The notes: generated by a model not told the origin, from the sequence alone. Positions 45,572 through 55,746 are shown, numbered from the stretch's first letter. The stretch: DNA of 64,000 nucleotides from Kluyvera genomosp. 1 (GCF_001266615.1 NZ_LGHZ01000010.1:1-64000); one strand, 5' to 3'. Translations and numbers: made by a program.

Positions 45572-46642
45572 GTGGAAAAGCCATTTAAAAAAATTCTGGT
45601 CATTAAAATGCGTTTTCACGGGGATATGTTGCTGACTACTCCCGTCATTAGCACGCTTAAACGCCACTATCCTGACGCGAAGGTTGATGTCCTGCTGTAT
45701 CAGGACACAATGCCGATTTTATCCGAAAATCCTGAGATCAATGCGCTGTATGGCCTGAAAAACAAGAAAGCCAAAACCGGTGAAAAGATAAGTAATTTTA
45801 TTGAGCTAATCAGGGTATTACGTTCCAACAAGTATGACCTTGTCATTAATATGGCCGACCAGTGGATGGTGGCCGTCATGGTACGACTGCTGAACGCGCC
45901 GATGAGCATTTCGCAGGATTACCAACACCGTCAGTCCGCTTTCTGGCGCAATAGCTTTACGCACCTTGCGCCGCCGAAAGGTGCTAACGTGGTCGAGAGC
46001 AACCTTTCCGTGCTGGCGCCTCTGGGTCTTGATTCCTGCGTCTCTGAAACGACGATGAGCTACAACTCTAACTGTTGGGAACGTGTACGTCAGGAGCTGA
46101 ATAAAGTCGGCGTAGGCGAACGTTATGTGGTGATTCAGCCGACGGCGCGGCAGATTTTTAAATGCTGGGAGAATGAAAAATTTTCCCAGGTGATTGATGC
46201 GCTGCATGAACGCGGGATTGAAGTGGTGTTGACCTCCGGCCCTGGAGCTGACGATCTGGCATGTATTGATGCGATTGCCAAAGGTTGTAAACAACCGCCG
46301 GTGACGGTACTTGCCGGTAAAGTGAGCTTCCCTGAATTGGGGGCGTTGATTGACCATGCCGTCCTGTTTATCGGCGTGGACTCGGCGCCGGGGCATATTG
46401 CTGCGGCGGTGAAAACGCCGTTGATTGCACTGTTTGGCGCAACGGACCATATCTTCTGGCGCCCTTGGTCGGACAATATGATTCAGTTCTGGGCCGGTGA
46501 TTACCGTCCCATGCCGCCGCGTGAACAGCGCGATCGCAACGAAATGTATCTCTCGGTGATCCCAGCTGCGGATGTCATTGCCGCCATTGATAAAATGCTG
46601 CCAGTCAGCCACGGCGAAACCGTCATAGGCGAACAATTATGA
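45572..46642 (+). CDS. waaQ: LPS core heptosyltransferase III WaaQ
   Basis: A 356-aa GT9 heptosyltransferase that adds the side-branch heptose III to the inner core. MRFHGDMLLTTPVISTLK near residue 12 and FIGVDSAPGHIAAAVKTP near 267 are family motifs. It starts with GTG; the conserved part begins within a few residues. It is the first gene of the RfaH-controlled operon and overlaps waaG by 4 nt. Confidence 0.95.
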   Translation: MEKPFKKILVIKMRFHGDMLLTTPVISTLKRHYPDAKVDVLLYQDTMPILSENPEINALYGLKNKKAKTGEKISNFIELIRVLRSNKYDLVINMADQWMVAVMVRLLNAPMSISQDYQHRQSAFWRNSFTHLAPPKGANVVESNLSVLAPLGLDSCVSETTMSYNSNCWERVRQELNKVGVGERYVVIQPTARQIFKCWENEKFSQVIDALHERGIEVVLTSGPGADDLACIDAIAKGCKQPPVTVLAGKVSFPELGALIDHAVLFIGVDSAPGHIAAAVKTPLIALFGATDHIFWRPWSDNMIQFWAGDYRPMPPREQRDRNEMYLSVIPAADVIAAIDKMLPVSHGETVIGEQL

Positions 46643-47763
46643 TCGTAGCATTCTGTCTGTATAAGTATTTCCCTTTCGGTGGGTTGCAGCGCGATTTCAT
46701 GCGGATTGCCCAGACCGTGGCGGCGCGTGGCCACCAGGTGCGTGTCTATACGCAATTCTGGGAAGGCGAACATCCTGAGGCCTTTGACCTTATTCGGGTC
46801 CCGGTAAAATCCAGAACCAACCACGGACGAAACGCCGAATATTACGCGTGGGTACAAAATCATCTGCGCGAGCATCCGGTGGACCGAGTCGTGGGATTTA
46901 ATAAGATGCCGGGGCTGGATGTTTATTATGCGGCAGATGTTTGCTACGCCGAGAAGGTTGCGCAGGAAAAAGGCTTTTTCTATCGTCTGACCTCGCGCTA
47001 CCGGCATTATGCCGACTTTGAGCGGGCGACTTTTGAGCAGGGTAAAGCCACCCAACTACTCATGCTGACGGATAAGCAAATTGCCGATTTCCAGAAGCAT
47101 TACCAGACCGAGTCTGAGCGTTTCCATATTTTGCCGCCGGGAATTTATCCAGACAGAAAATACAGCCAGCAGATCCCAGATGCTCGCCAGATTTATCGCC
47201 AAAAGAACGGCCTGACGGAATCGCAAAACGTACTTTTGCAGGTCGGGTCGGACTTCACGCGTAAAGGCGTCGACCGAACGTTAAATGCGATGGCTTCGCT
47301 GCCTGAAAGCCAGCGCAATAATACCCAGCTGTTTATTGTTGGCCAGGATAAACCGGGTAAATTTGCGGCATTGGCAGAGAAACTGGGCATTCATCGTAAC
47401 GTTCACTTTTTCTCTGGGCGTAACGATGTCGCTGAACTGATGGCGGCGGCCGATATCCTGCTGCACCCGGCCTATCAGGAAGCCGCGGGAATTGTGCTGT
47501 TAGAGGCGGTGACCGCGGGTTTGCCGGTACTAACGACAAGCGTGTGCGGCTATGCCCACTATATCGCGGATGCTAACTGCGGCGCGGTCATTGCGGAGCC
47601 TTTCCGACAGGACGCTTTAAATGAGATTCTGCTTAAAGCGTTAACCCAGCCAGCGCTGCGCGCAGCGTGGGCGAAAAATGCGCGTAATTATGCGGATACA
47701 CAAGATTTGTACAGTCTGGCGGACAAAGCGGCAGATATCATTATAGGTGATTTGAATGGTTGA
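46639..47763 (+). CDS. waaG: LPS glucosyltransferase I WaaG
   Basis: A 374-aa GT4 (GT-B fold) enzyme that adds the first glucose of the outer core to heptose [13 protein letters not shown] near residue 14 and the E-x7-E signature EAAGIVLLE near 281 are present. It overlaps waaQ by 4 nt and waaP by 8 nt. Confidence 0.96.
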   Translation: MIVAFCLYKYFPFGGLQRDFMRIAQTVAARGHQVRVYTQFWEGEHPEAFDLIRVPVKSRTNHGRNAEYYAWVQNHLREHPVDRVVGFNKMPGLDVYYAADVCYAEKVAQEKGFFYRLTSRYRHYADFERATFEQGKATQLLMLTDKQIADFQKHYQTESERFHILPPGIYPDRKYSQQIPDARQIYRQKNGLTESQNVLLQVGSDFTRKGVDRTLNAMASLPESQRNNTQLFIVGQDKPGKFAALAEKLGIHRNVHFFSGRNDVAELMAAADILLHPAYQEAAGIVLLEAVTAGLPVLTTSVCGYAHYIADANCGAVIAEPFRQDALNEILLKALTQPALRAAWAKNARNYADTQDLYSLADKAADIIIGDLNG

Positions 47764-48553
47764 GCTGAACGAACCGCTGGCCACACTGTGGCGCGGAAAA
47801 GATGCGTTTGAAGAGGTAAAACATCTACAGGGTGAGGTGTTTCGTGAACTGGAAACCCGTCGTACGCTGCGCTTTGAGTTGGCAGGCGGAAGCTACTTCC
47901 TGAAATGGCACCGCGGAACTTCTCTCAAAGAGATCGTGAAAAACCTGATTTCGCTGCGTATGCCGGTGCTGGGTGCGGACCGGGAGTGGAATGCGATTCA
48001 CCGTTTGCACGATGTGGGTGTTGATACCATGCACGGTGTGGGGTTCGGCGAAAAAGGACTGAACCCGCTGACCAAAACCTCATTCATCATCACCGAAGAT
48101 CTCACGCCGACCATCAGCCTTGAAGATTATTGTGCCGACTGGATAACCAATCCACCGACCGCAGCGGTGAAACGCATGCTGATTAAGCGCGTTGCTACCA
48201 TGGTGCGTAAGATGCACCTGGCGGGCATTAACCACCGCGACTGTTATATCTGCCACTTCCTGCTGCATCTGCCGTTTAGCGGGCAGGAAGATGCGCTTAA
48301 AATTTCGGTGATTGACCTGCATCGCGCACAAATTCGCGGCCGTGTCCCCCGCCGCTGGCGCGATAAAGACCTGATTGGGCTTTACTTCTCATCGCTGAAC
48401 ATCGGGTTAACACAGCGGGATATTTTACGTTTTATGCGGGTTTATTTTGCTGAGCCGATCCGGAATGTGCTGCGCGAAGAGCAGTCGCTGCTGGCAAAAG
48501 CGGCAGACCAAGCCAACAAGATAAAAGAAAGAACGATCAGAAAGTCGTTGTAA
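47756..48553 (+). CDS. waaP: LPS heptose-I kinase WaaP
   Basis: A 265-aa kinase of the eukaryotic-like fold that phosphorylates heptose I of the inner core, which is important for outer-membrane integrity. The catalytic Asp lies in [11 protein letters not shown] near residue 162, and a DLHRAQIR metal-binding segment near 187. The phosphate it adds is the acceptor for phosphoethanolamine transfer by CptA (34047-35780). I see no waaY after it, unlike E. coli. Confidence 0.95.
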   Translation: MVELNEPLATLWRGKDAFEEVKHLQGEVFRELETRRTLRFELAGGSYFLKWHRGTSLKEIVKNLISLRMPVLGADREWNAIHRLHDVGVDTMHGVGFGEKGLNPLTKTSFIITEDLTPTISLEDYCADWITNPPTAAVKRMLIKRVATMVRKMHLAGINHRDCYICHFLLHLPFSGQEDALKISVIDLHRAQIRGRVPRRWRDKDLIGLYFSSLNIGLTQRDILRFMRVYFAEPIRNVLREEQSLLAKAADQANKIKERTIRKSL

Positions 48554-48569
48554 TTGCCGGGAGCAGGAC

Positions 48570-49586
48570 ATGACCTATCCGTATTTAAAGGCCGATGAGA
48601 TGATTAAAGAGACGATCGTCTTTAATGAAGGCCAGACGCTGTCGGCAGATACGCCGTTCCATATTGCCTACGGCATTGATAAGAACTTTCTTTTCGGCTG
48701 TGGCGTTTCGATCGCTTCTGTTCTTTTGCATAACCGCAGTATGAACTTTGTGTTCCATGTCTTTATCGATGTCATTTCTGATGACGAAAAGCGGCAGTTC
48801 GCGCAGCTGGCACAGGATAATGACACCTGCATTCAAATTCATATCGTTAACTGCGAACGCTTAGCGGCCTTCCCGACCACCAAGAATTGGTCTGTGGCAA
48901 TGTACTTTCGCTTTATCATTGGTGATTACTTTATTGGCCAGCAAACCCGGCTTCTTTATCTGGATGCGGATATTGTATGCCAGGGCGATATACATGAGCT
49001 GATGACGCTGGAGCTTGCGGATACCGTGGTGGGCGTGGTGCCTGAGCGTGATGAAAAATGGTGGTTATCACGGAGTAAAAGTCTGGACTGTCCTGCAATT
49101 GCCAACGGCTATTTCAATTCCGGCGTGTTGCTGCTGAATATTCCTGCGTGGGCCAGTGAATATGTCTCGGGTAAGGCGATGTCGCTGTTGTCCGATAAAA
49201 GTATCACCCGCAAACTGAGTTTTATGGATCAGGATATCCTGAACATTATCCTCTCCGGCAAAGTGACGTTTATCGACGGCAAATATAATACCCAGTTCAG
49301 CCTCAACTATGAGCTGAAAGAGACATTTATCAACCCCATTCATGCCGGTACGGTGCTAATACACTACGTTGGGCCAACAAAGCCGTGGCATAACTGGGCC
49401 TGCTACCCAAGCGCTGAACCCTTTTTGAAAGCAAAGGCTTCATCACCGTGGAAAAACTTGCCGCTATTAAAGCCAGTTAATTCGAATTATGCACGGTATT
49501 GCGCAAAACATAATTTCAAAAAACATTATTATTTCAAGTGGTTTGTAAATAATATTTATTATTATTACTTGAAGTTGGTCGGTTGA
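48570..49586 (+). CDS. waaI: LPS core GT8 glycosyltransferase, WaaI-like
   Basis: A 338-aa GT8 retaining glycosyltransferase. It resembles Salmonella WaaI, the UDP-galactose:(glucosyl)LPS alpha-1,3-galactosyltransferase. FHIAYGIDKNFLFGCGVSIASVLLHN near residue 31, the metal-binding DxD in YLDADIVC near 130 and the HYVGPTKPWHNW segment near 264 mark the family. The sugar specificity is an inference from resemblance. Its last 30 codons become AT-rich, at the edge of the foreign-looking segment. Confidence 0.8.
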   Translation: MTYPYLKADEMIKETIVFNEGQTLSADTPFHIAYGIDKNFLFGCGVSIASVLLHNRSMNFVFHVFIDVISDDEKRQFAQLAQDNDTCIQIHIVNCERLAAFPTTKNWSVAMYFRFIIGDYFIGQQTRLLYLDADIVCQGDIHELMTLELADTVVGVVPERDEKWWLSRSKSLDCPAIANGYFNSGVLLLNIPAWASEYVSGKAMSLLSDKSITRKLSFMDQDILNIILSGKVTFIDGKYNTQFSLNYELKETFINPIHAGTVLIHYVGPTKPWHNWACYPSAEPFLKAKASSPWKNLPLLKPVNSNYARYCAKHNFKKHYYFKWFVNNIYYYYLKLVG

Positions 49587-49602
49587 GTATAAGGCGGTGC
49601 AG

Positions 49603-50598
49603 ATGGATGAGTTCATTAAAGAAATACATAGTTTTACCACTCGCAATGAAGAGAATAACTCTACTGTATTAAATGTATCGTATGGTATAGATAAGAATTT
49701 CTTATATGGCGCAGGCGTTTCAATAGCGTCTGTGCTATTACATAATAAAGATATTAATTTCGTTTTTCATGTTTTCACAGATTATATTGATGATGAGTAT
49801 TTAGATGCTTTTAAGAAAACAGCACAACAGTTTGATTCATCGATAATTGTATATCTCATTGATCCTCAATATTTTGTTGATTTACCAACATCCAGTGCCT
49901 GGTCCTATGCAACCTATTTTAGGATTTATTCATTCGAATATCTAAGTAGTAGCATCTCAACATTACTTTATTTAGACGCAGATGTTATATGCAAAGGTAG
50001 CCTTAGAAAAATAACTGATATAAAGTTTGAAGGTGAGTTTGCGGCGGTCATTCCAGACAGCCCATTAACACAAGAATCTTGTAGTAAGCGCCTGAATCTA
50101 CCAGAGATTAATGGGTATTACTTTAATGCGGGAGTGATGTACGTCAATTTGAAAAAATGGAAGGAGTCAGACCTGAAGCCTTACCTTTTAACTCTTTTGA
50201 AAGGTGAGTCTAAATATGGGGCTTTGAAATATTTAGATCAGGACGCATTGAATATTTCGTTTGAGATGAATAATATTTATCTTTCTAATGACTATAATAA
50301 AATATACACATTGAAAAATGAACTATCCGATCGTTCTCATAGAGGTTATCAGAAGGTTATTAATGATGACACTGCATTGATCCATTACACTGGTATCACT
50401 AAGCCATGGCATAGTTGGGCTGATTACCCATCAGCAAGTTTTTTCAATGTTGCCCGTCAAGAATCACCGTGGAAGTATTTTCCGTTAAAAGACGCAAGGA
50501 ATATTTCCGAAATGCAAAAACAATACAAACATCTATTTGCACACCGTAAATATGTAAGTGGATTATGTGCTATGTTTAAATATAAATTAAAAAAGTAA
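49603..50598 (+). CDS. Second LPS core GT8 glycosyltransferase (WaaJ/WaaO-like)
   Basis: A 331-aa GT8 enzyme, paralogous to the gene just before it. Shared parts include YGIDKNFLYGAGVSIASVLLHN, LDADVICKG and HYTGITKPWHSW. It probably adds the next hexose of the outer core (the role of WaaJ or WaaR in relatives), but donor and linkage cannot be read from the sequence. An in-frame GTG at 49597 is also possible; the ATG at 49603 is favoured by spacing from the purine-rich AAGGCGG. The gene is much richer in A+T than its neighbours. Confidence 0.75.
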   Translation: MDEFIKEIHSFTTRNEENNSTVLNVSYGIDKNFLYGAGVSIASVLLHNKDINFVFHVFTDYIDDEYLDAFKKTAQQFDSSIIVYLIDPQYFVDLPTSSAWSYATYFRIYSFEYLSSSISTLLYLDADVICKGSLRKITDIKFEGEFAAVIPDSPLTQESCSKRLNLPEINGYYFNAGVMYVNLKKWKESDLKPYLLTLLKGESKYGALKYLDQDALNISFEMNNIYLSNDYNKIYTLKNELSDRSHRGYQKVINDDTALIHYTGITKPWHSWADYPSASFFNVARQESPWKYFPLKDARNISEMQKQYKHLFAHRKYVSGLCAMFKYKLKK

Positions 50599-50664
50599 TA
50601 AAGAAAAACATATCATGGCATTTTACTGTTTTAATGGTTTTCAATAATAAATAAAGGTTACTGA

Positions 50665-51438
50665 ATGCAAGTTTGTGTTTATGTTATCTCTTTGGTGAGA
50701 GACACTGAACGGCGGAAGGCGATAATAAATTCCTTTTCCCAGCTTGGAATAGATTTCCAATTCTTTGATGCTGTCGATGCAAAAGATCCGATTAATAGAA
50801 AAATTATCGACGATGCGAAGTTGAGTGGCGTGGGATACGATATGACTGACGGTGAAATAGCATGCACACTCAGCCATCAGTTCATTTATGAAGACATGAT
50901 GACCAAATCCGAAGATTGGGTAGTCATACTTGAAGATGATGTTATTGTTGATAAAAGATTTAAAACGTTTTTAACTTCATTTGATGTTTCTGAACAAAAG
51001 AAACTACCAGAAGATAATCTTTATCTTCTTGGAGGACAAAAGGGTTTACATGATTATCCGGTCTTAGGGGTAAGTCGGATCTGCACGATAAAAATAGGAA
51101 AATATTATTTTGGGCGGGTAAATTATAATAGAGATAAACTCCGTAGAACTTGTTGTTATTTAATGAATAAAAAGATGGCTAAAGATTTTCTTGATGTTAC
51201 AAGGGATTATGGAACATACAGGGCTGATAGTTGGCCATTAATGTACCAGCGACGGGTGATTAAAGACTTCTATCTTAATGAAATTATATTTCACCCTATA
51301 GTTAATGAATTTAATAGTCATTTGGAACGAGAACGTAGTCTCATATCCAGACAAAAGAAACCTCGAGGAAAGATTCAAGGAACGATGAAGCTATTACGTT
51401 CATGGATTCGAGTCATATTTTTTTCATTTCTTAAATAG
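50665..51438 (+). CDS. GT25-family LPS glycosyltransferase
   Basis: A 257-aa protein of glycosyltransferase family 25 (LOS/LPS biosynthesis type). The N-terminus VYVISLVRDTERRKAI, the metal-binding VILEDDVIVDKRF near residue 88 and the acceptor-side segment YRADSWPLMY near 195 fit the family. Such enzymes often add beta-linked galactose. I do not give a gene symbol, since specificity is unknown. It is AT-rich and lies between the second GT8 gene and waaL. Confidence 0.75.
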   Translation: MQVCVYVISLVRDTERRKAIINSFSQLGIDFQFFDAVDAKDPINRKIIDDAKLSGVGYDMTDGEIACTLSHQFIYEDMMTKSEDWVVILEDDVIVDKRFKTFLTSFDVSEQKKLPEDNLYLLGGQKGLHDYPVLGVSRICTIKIGKYYFGRVNYNRDKLRRTCCYLMNKKMAKDFLDVTRDYGTYRADSWPLMYQRRVIKDFYLNEIIFHPIVNEFNSHLERERSLISRQKKPRGKIQGTMKLLRSWIRVIFFSFLK

Positions 51439-51464
51439 TTAATGAGTTATATGGGTGACTGGCT

Positions 51465-52712
51465 GTGAAATTGAATACGTCTAAAAATATTGTGTTTTAT
51501 ATTGTTATCATTTCCTATTTCATAGGTCTTATTTTTATTCCAATTGATACAAATATAGTTAATAAAATTATCAATGGGGTAGGTATTGTTGCTTTTATTA
51601 TGTTGATCATTAGTAATGATTATAAATTTAATAAAGGTACTCTTATCCTGGCACTAGGTCTGCTCGCTTTAGGGATTATTGATGCACTCTGGTATTTAAA
51701 CTATAAGACAGACCATGTAATCTACAAAAATGGTTATAGAGGATACTGGGAAGTAGGAAAAATGTTTGCTGCCAATGCTTTTGTATTATTATATATTCAT
51801 AAAAATAGAAATAAAGTAAATATTAAATTCCATATTATTGCGAGCCTATCTGCTCAGATAATTATATATGCAGTCGCAGGATATCAAAGTATTTGGCTCC
51901 ATGCAGATCGAATTTCTTTATCTGCAATGGGAGGGGCAATAGGCCAAATGGGAGCCGCAACAATCGCGGCTTATATGATCGTATTTTGTTCTTTATATTC
52001 TGCTATTGTATTTATTAATGTCGCCAATAAGTATAAATGGGCGTTTTTCTATATAAACTTTGTTTTAAGCTTATCCGCTGTAATAATGACAGGGACGCGG
52101 GCTGCGATTTTCACGTATCCATTAATGATAGCTGCCATTTTGTTTATTCATTACTACAAACAAAAAGCTTTCCTGTTTAAAAGTCTTGGTGGTCTATGTG
52201 GACTTCTCCTGGCCTGTGGTTTGGTCTTTAACCAGGAGGTGAGTACACGTTTTGATAATATGAAAAGTGATATAAATCATTATGTTGGATCAGAGAATAG
52301 TACCTCTTCCATCGGCGCTCGTTTTTCAATGATTATGGCCGGGTATGAAAGTGCCCCAAACGGATTGGCATGGCAATCGCTTGAGCAAAGAGCGACGAAG
52401 ATTATCGCTTTGAGTAAAGAAAATAGTGTTTATGAAGGCGCTACACTATTTTTAGATGTGCATATGCATAATGAGATCATTGAAGCGTTATCAACCAAAG
52501 GTGTTATTGGTGTGATGGTGCTATTCTTTTTCTATGCTGCATTAATATATTACTGTCTTGCTGAGAAGAAATATTTACTTCTCGTTTTTCCTGCCACGAT
52601 TATGTTGTTCGGAATAAGTGATGTGATTACGCACGATAAGCCAATTCCTGCATCATGGATTATCTGCTTTCTCCTTTCCTCGTTGTTACCTGTGAATAAA
52701 GAAGAAAAATAG
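51465..52712 (+). CDS. waaL: O-antigen ligase WaaL
   Basis: A 415-aa polytopic protein with about twelve membrane spans. It transfers undecaprenyl-linked O-antigen to the lipid A core on the periplasmic side. The Wzy_C-type part runs from about residue 200 (MTGTRAAIFTYPLMIAAILF) through a large periplasmic loop to the conserved His in VHMHNEIIEALSTKGVIG near residue 332. It begins with GTG and a weak ribosome binding site. It is AT-rich, as WaaL genes commonly are, and ends at a shared terminator opposite waaC. Confidence 0.88.
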   Translation: MKLNTSKNIVFYIVIISYFIGLIFIPIDTNIVNKIINGVGIVAFIMLIISNDYKFNKGTLILALGLLALGIIDALWYLNYKTDHVIYKNGYRGYWEVGKMFAANAFVLLYIHKNRNKVNIKFHIIASLSAQIIIYAVAGYQSIWLHADRISLSAMGGAIGQMGAATIAAYMIVFCSLYSAIVFINVANKYKWAFFYINFVLSLSAVIMTGTRAAIFTYPLMIAAILFIHYYKQKAFLFKSLGGLCGLLLACGLVFNQEVSTRFDNMKSDINHYVGSENSTSSIGARFSMIMAGYESAPNGLAWQSLEQRATKIIALSKENSVYEGATLFLDVHMHNEIIEALSTKGVIGVMVLFFFYAALIYYCLAEKKYLLLVFPATIMLFGISDVITHDKPIPASWIICFLLSSLLPVNKEEK

Positions 52713-52718
52713 CAAGAA

Positions 52719-52754
52719 AAATAAGAGAGTGGGCTGTAACCCACTCTCTTATTT
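52719..52754. terminator. Bidirectional terminator shared by waaL and waaC
   Basis: AAATAAGAGAGTGGG (52719-52733) and CCCACTCTCTTATTT (52740-52754) form a perfect 15-bp stem with a 6-nt loop. The waaC stop codon (52753-52755) lies at the end of this stem, so the last codons of waaC and the terminator are the same DNA or nearly so. Confidence 0.9.
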
Positions 52755-53712
52755 ATTTTAAGGGTAATAGATTTATAACCCGGGAAGCAGTTAGATGTGC
52801 CAGATCTCCATCTTGCGAACAGCACGCCACCTGATTCTTCCCATACCCACCAATCAGTCCTGGGTCAGTTGGTCCATACAGCGTAATATTCGGGCGATCC
52901 AACGCCGCGGTTAAATGACTTAACCCGGTATCCACCGAAACAACAAATTTTGCGTCTGCCAGAACGTGCGCGACCTGCTCAAGGCTGAGACGAGGCAGTA
53001 CGTCGACATAATCAAACCCCTGAGCCAAACGCTGCGCCCTGGCTTCTTCATGCGGCGCTCCCCACGGCAGCTTGATGCGCAGGCCGCTCTCTTTCAGCAG
53101 ACCAATCAGCTCGCGCCAGTGGCTTTCAGGCCAGTGTTTATCATCGCGGGTTGTTGCATGCAGGAATACGCAATAAGGCGCGCTATCCGCCGTGCTCTCG
53201 CTCAGGAAATGCTGCGCGATCGCGTAATCACCCTGCGATTCAGGTTTGGCGTAGCCGAGGCTTTTAGCAAACAGCTCGCGAGTACGTTCAACGGCATGCT
53301 GCTGCTTAGCAATGTGGTGGCGACGGTTGTAGAACAGGCTTGCCAGCGGTTCACGGGCGGTTTGCCAATCCATGCCATGCTTAATGCCGTGCGCCAGTCG
53401 GGTGACCAAGGCGGCGCTTTTGACCAACCCTTGAGCATCAATGATGACGTCATAGTTCACTGACTGCACCGCATCGCGAAAGGCTTTGCGTTCAGCCTTA
53501 ATCGGTGCGGAGAACCACGATTTACGCCAGCGGCGAATCGCCACGGGAATGACGCGGTCGACGGCTTCATGCCAGGAGGGGATTTGCGCGAAACCTTCTT
53601 CCACCACCCAATCAAAACGAATGCCGGAAATGGCCCGCATCGCGTCGGTTAAGGCCGGCAGCGTGTGCAGGACATCGCCCATTGAAGAGGTTTTAACAAT
53701 CAGAACCCGCAT
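52753..53712 (-). CDS. waaC: LPS heptosyltransferase I WaaC
   Basis: A 319-aa GT9 enzyme that adds the first heptose to Kdo2-lipid A. MRVLIVKTSSMGDVLHTLPALTDA at the N-terminus and SVDTGLSHLTAALDRP near residue 262 are hallmarks. The C-terminus differs from E. coli, where WaaC ends with a longer acidic tail. It starts 3 nt after waaF on the minus strand. Confidence 0.96.
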   Translation of the reverse strand: MRVLIVKTSSMGDVLHTLPALTDAMRAISGIRFDWVVEEGFAQIPSWHEAVDRVIPVAIRRWRKSWFSAPIKAERKAFRDAVQSVNYDVIIDAQGLVKSAALVTRLAHGIKHGMDWQTAREPLASLFYNRRHHIAKQQHAVERTRELFAKSLGYAKPESQGDYAIAQHFLSESTADSAPYCVFLHATTRDDKHWPESHWRELIGLLKESGLRIKLPWGAPHEEARAQRLAQGFDYVDVLPRLSLEQVAHVLADAKFVVSVDTGLSHLTAALDRPNITLYGPTDPGLIGGYGKNQVACCSQDGDLAHLTASRVINLLPLK

Positions 53713-53715
53713 GCG

Positions 53716-54762
53716 TCAGACTTCCTCGCTCGACAGCAGAGCGTTGAGCTCTTCCAGCACGCGGGCTGGTGTGATGTCGATAAGGCTTTGATGATAACCC
53801 TGATCTGAATCGCCTTTACGCACTTTATGGTAGCCAGTGATAAGACGAATGACGCGCGCCTTGTTCGATAGCGGCGGAGTGAAGTCCGGGCTGCTTGGTC
53901 CATACAGCGCGACCAGCGGGCGGTTAAGCGCGGCGGCGACGTGCATCAGGCCGGAGTCGTTGGTGACCACGGCTTTACAAGCGGCCAAAAGAATTACCGC
54001 TTGTTCCAACTGGGTTTCCCCGGCCAGATTGCGGCACCAGGCTTTCTGCTCTTCGCTCAGTGCGGCGATGATTTCATTGCCTGCTTCGTTGTCTTTCGCA
54101 GAGCCGAAAAGAACAATCTGGTTGCCCTCATCAATCAACTGCTTCGCTAGCGTGGCGTAGTGATAGTGCGGCCAGCGCTTGGCTGGGCCAAATTCTGCGC
54201 CAGGGCAGAAGCCAATCATCGGGCGATCGTTTGACAGCGAGAACGCGTTGCAGGTGAGGGATTTTTCCCCGTCGTTGACCTGCAGCTGCGGCCACAGCAG
54301 GGGCTGCGGCAGATCTTTGGCGCAGCGCATGACGCCTTTATCATAGGCCAGCGCTACATAGCGCTCGACCATCAACGGCCAGGCTTCTTTATCCAACACT
54401 CGCGCGTCGTTCAGCAGACCGTAACGCATTTCTCCGCGCCAGCCGGTACGCAGCGGAATGCCCGCGAAGAACGGGACTAGCGCCGATTTAAAGGAGTTAG
54501 GCAGGACGTAGGCTCGGTCATAGCGCCGCTCGCGCAGGCTATGGCCGAGTTTGCGCCGCTCGCCAATTTCCAGCGCGCCGTGCCCAAGGGGCATGGCGAT
54601 CGCGTCGTTGACTTCCGGCATACGTGATAACAACGGACGGCACCACGCGGGTGCCATCACATCAATTATCGCCTGGGGATAGCGCGCCTTGAGCGTGCGA
54701 TAGAGACTTTGCGACATCATCATGTCGCCCACCCATGACGGGCCGATCACCAGTATTTTCAT
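53716..54762 (-). CDS. waaF: LPS heptosyltransferase II WaaF
   Basis: A 348-aa GT9 enzyme that adds heptose II to the inner core. MKILVIGPSWVGDMMMSQ at the start, GFCPGAEFGPAKRWP near residue 185 and TNDSGLMHVAAALNRP near 260 identify it. It lies 9 nt after hldD and 3 nt before waaC, forming hldD-waaF-waaC. Confidence 0.97.
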   Translation of the reverse strand: MKILVIGPSWVGDMMMSQSLYRTLKARYPQAIIDVMAPAWCRPLLSRMPEVNDAIAMPLGHGALEIGERRKLGHSLRERRYDRAYVLPNSFKSALVPFFAGIPLRTGWRGEMRYGLLNDARVLDKEAWPLMVERYVALAYDKGVMRCAKDLPQPLLWPQLQVNDGEKSLTCNAFSLSNDRPMIGFCPGAEFGPAKRWPHYHYATLAKQLIDEGNQIVLFGSAKDNEAGNEIIAALSEEQKAWCRNLAGETQLEQAVILLAACKAVVTNDSGLMHVAAALNRPLVALYGPSSPDFTPPLSNKARVIRLITGYHKVRKGDSDQGYHQSLIDITPARVLEELNALLSSEEV

Positions 54763-54771
54763 GCTGACTTC

Positions 54772-55704
54772 TTACGCGTCGCGGTTCAACCAGGCCATAT
54801 ATTCCGTTACGCCTTCGGCGACGGTCTTGAATGGCTTATCGTAGCCCGCAGCACGCAGGTTAGTCAGATCAGCCTGCGTAAACGCCTGATAGCGGCCTTT
54901 GAGTTTGTCCGGGAATGGAATGTACTCGATGCTGCCTTTTTTGTGATACGCGAGGGTAGCGTCAGCCACGGCCTGGAAAGATTCCGCACGGCCGGTGCCG
55001 AGGTTAAAGATACCGGATACGCCGTTTTCCCAGAACCACAGATTCACTGCCGCGACGTCGCCGACGTAGACAAAATCGCGCTTGAAGCCATCGCTGCCTT
55101 CAAACAGTTTCGGACTTTCGCCATTGTTCAACTGGGTATTGAGGTGGAAAGCTACGCTCGCCATGCTGCCTTTGTGGCCCTCGCGTGGGCCATAGACGTT
55201 GAAGTAACGGAAGCCAACGATTGGGGAGTCCACTTCCGGCATGATGCGGCGAACGTATTCGTCGAACAGGAACTTGGAGTAGCCGTAAACGTTCAGCGGT
55301 TTTTCAAATTCGCGGGACTCGATGAAATTGCTGGTACGGCCGCCGTAGGTGGCTGCGGAAGAGGCATACAGGAACGGAATTTCGCGCTCCAGGCAGTAGT
55401 GCAGCAGCTCTTTGGAGTACTGATAGTTGTTATCCATCACGTACTTACCATCCCACTCGGTGGTGGAGGAGCAGGCCCCTTCGTGGAACACGGCTTCTAT
55501 ATCGCCAAGTTCTTCACCGGCCATAATCTGGATCAGAAAATCTTCTTTATCCATGTAATCGGTGATGTCGAGGTCGACCAGGTTAACGAACTTGGTACCG
55601 TCTTTCAGGTTATCCACCACCAGAATGTCAGTGATGCCTTTGTCATTGAGCGCTTTCACGATGTTGCTGCCGATGAAGCCAGCGCCGCCGGTAACGATGA
55701 TCAT
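54772..55704 (-). CDS. hldD: ADP-L-glycero-D-manno-heptose 6-epimerase HldD
   Basis: A 310-aa short-chain dehydrogenase-like epimerase that makes the heptose donor used by WaaC, WaaF and WaaQ. The NADP-binding GGAGFIGSN is at residues 6-14, and catalytic YGYSKFLFD near 140. It opens the hldD-waaF-waaC operon, divergent from kbl across 216 bp. A perfect hairpin lies in its leader. Confidence 0.97.
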   Translation of the reverse strand: MIIVTGGAGFIGSNIVKALNDKGITDILVVDNLKDGTKFVNLVDLDITDYMDKEDFLIQIMAGEELGDIEAVFHEGACSSTTEWDGKYVMDNNYQYSKELLHYCLEREIPFLYASSAATYGGRTSNFIESREFEKPLNVYGYSKFLFDEYVRRIMPEVDSPIVGFRYFNVYGPREGHKGSMASVAFHLNTQLNNGESPKLFEGSDGFKRDFVYVGDVAAVNLWFWENGVSGIFNLGTGRAESFQAVADATLAYHKKGSIEYIPFPDKLKGRYQAFTQADLTNLRAAGYDKPFKTVAEGVTEYMAWLNRDA

Positions 55705-55729
55705 AACTGTAACCTTTGAAATGTGAGGA

Positions 55730-55746
55730 CCCTGGACTATCCAGGG
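55730..55746 (-). promoter_or_regulatory. Leader hairpin of hldD
   Basis: CCCTGGA and TCCAGGG form a perfect 7-bp stem with a 3-nt loop, 25 nt upstream of the hldD start codon. It may be part of the 5' untranslated region. Its role is unknown. Confidence 0.45.

Noticed and set aside
49490-52740. Prophage or genomic island with integrase
   Set aside because: The AT-rich segment contains only LPS core genes; there is no integrase, tRNA target or direct repeat.
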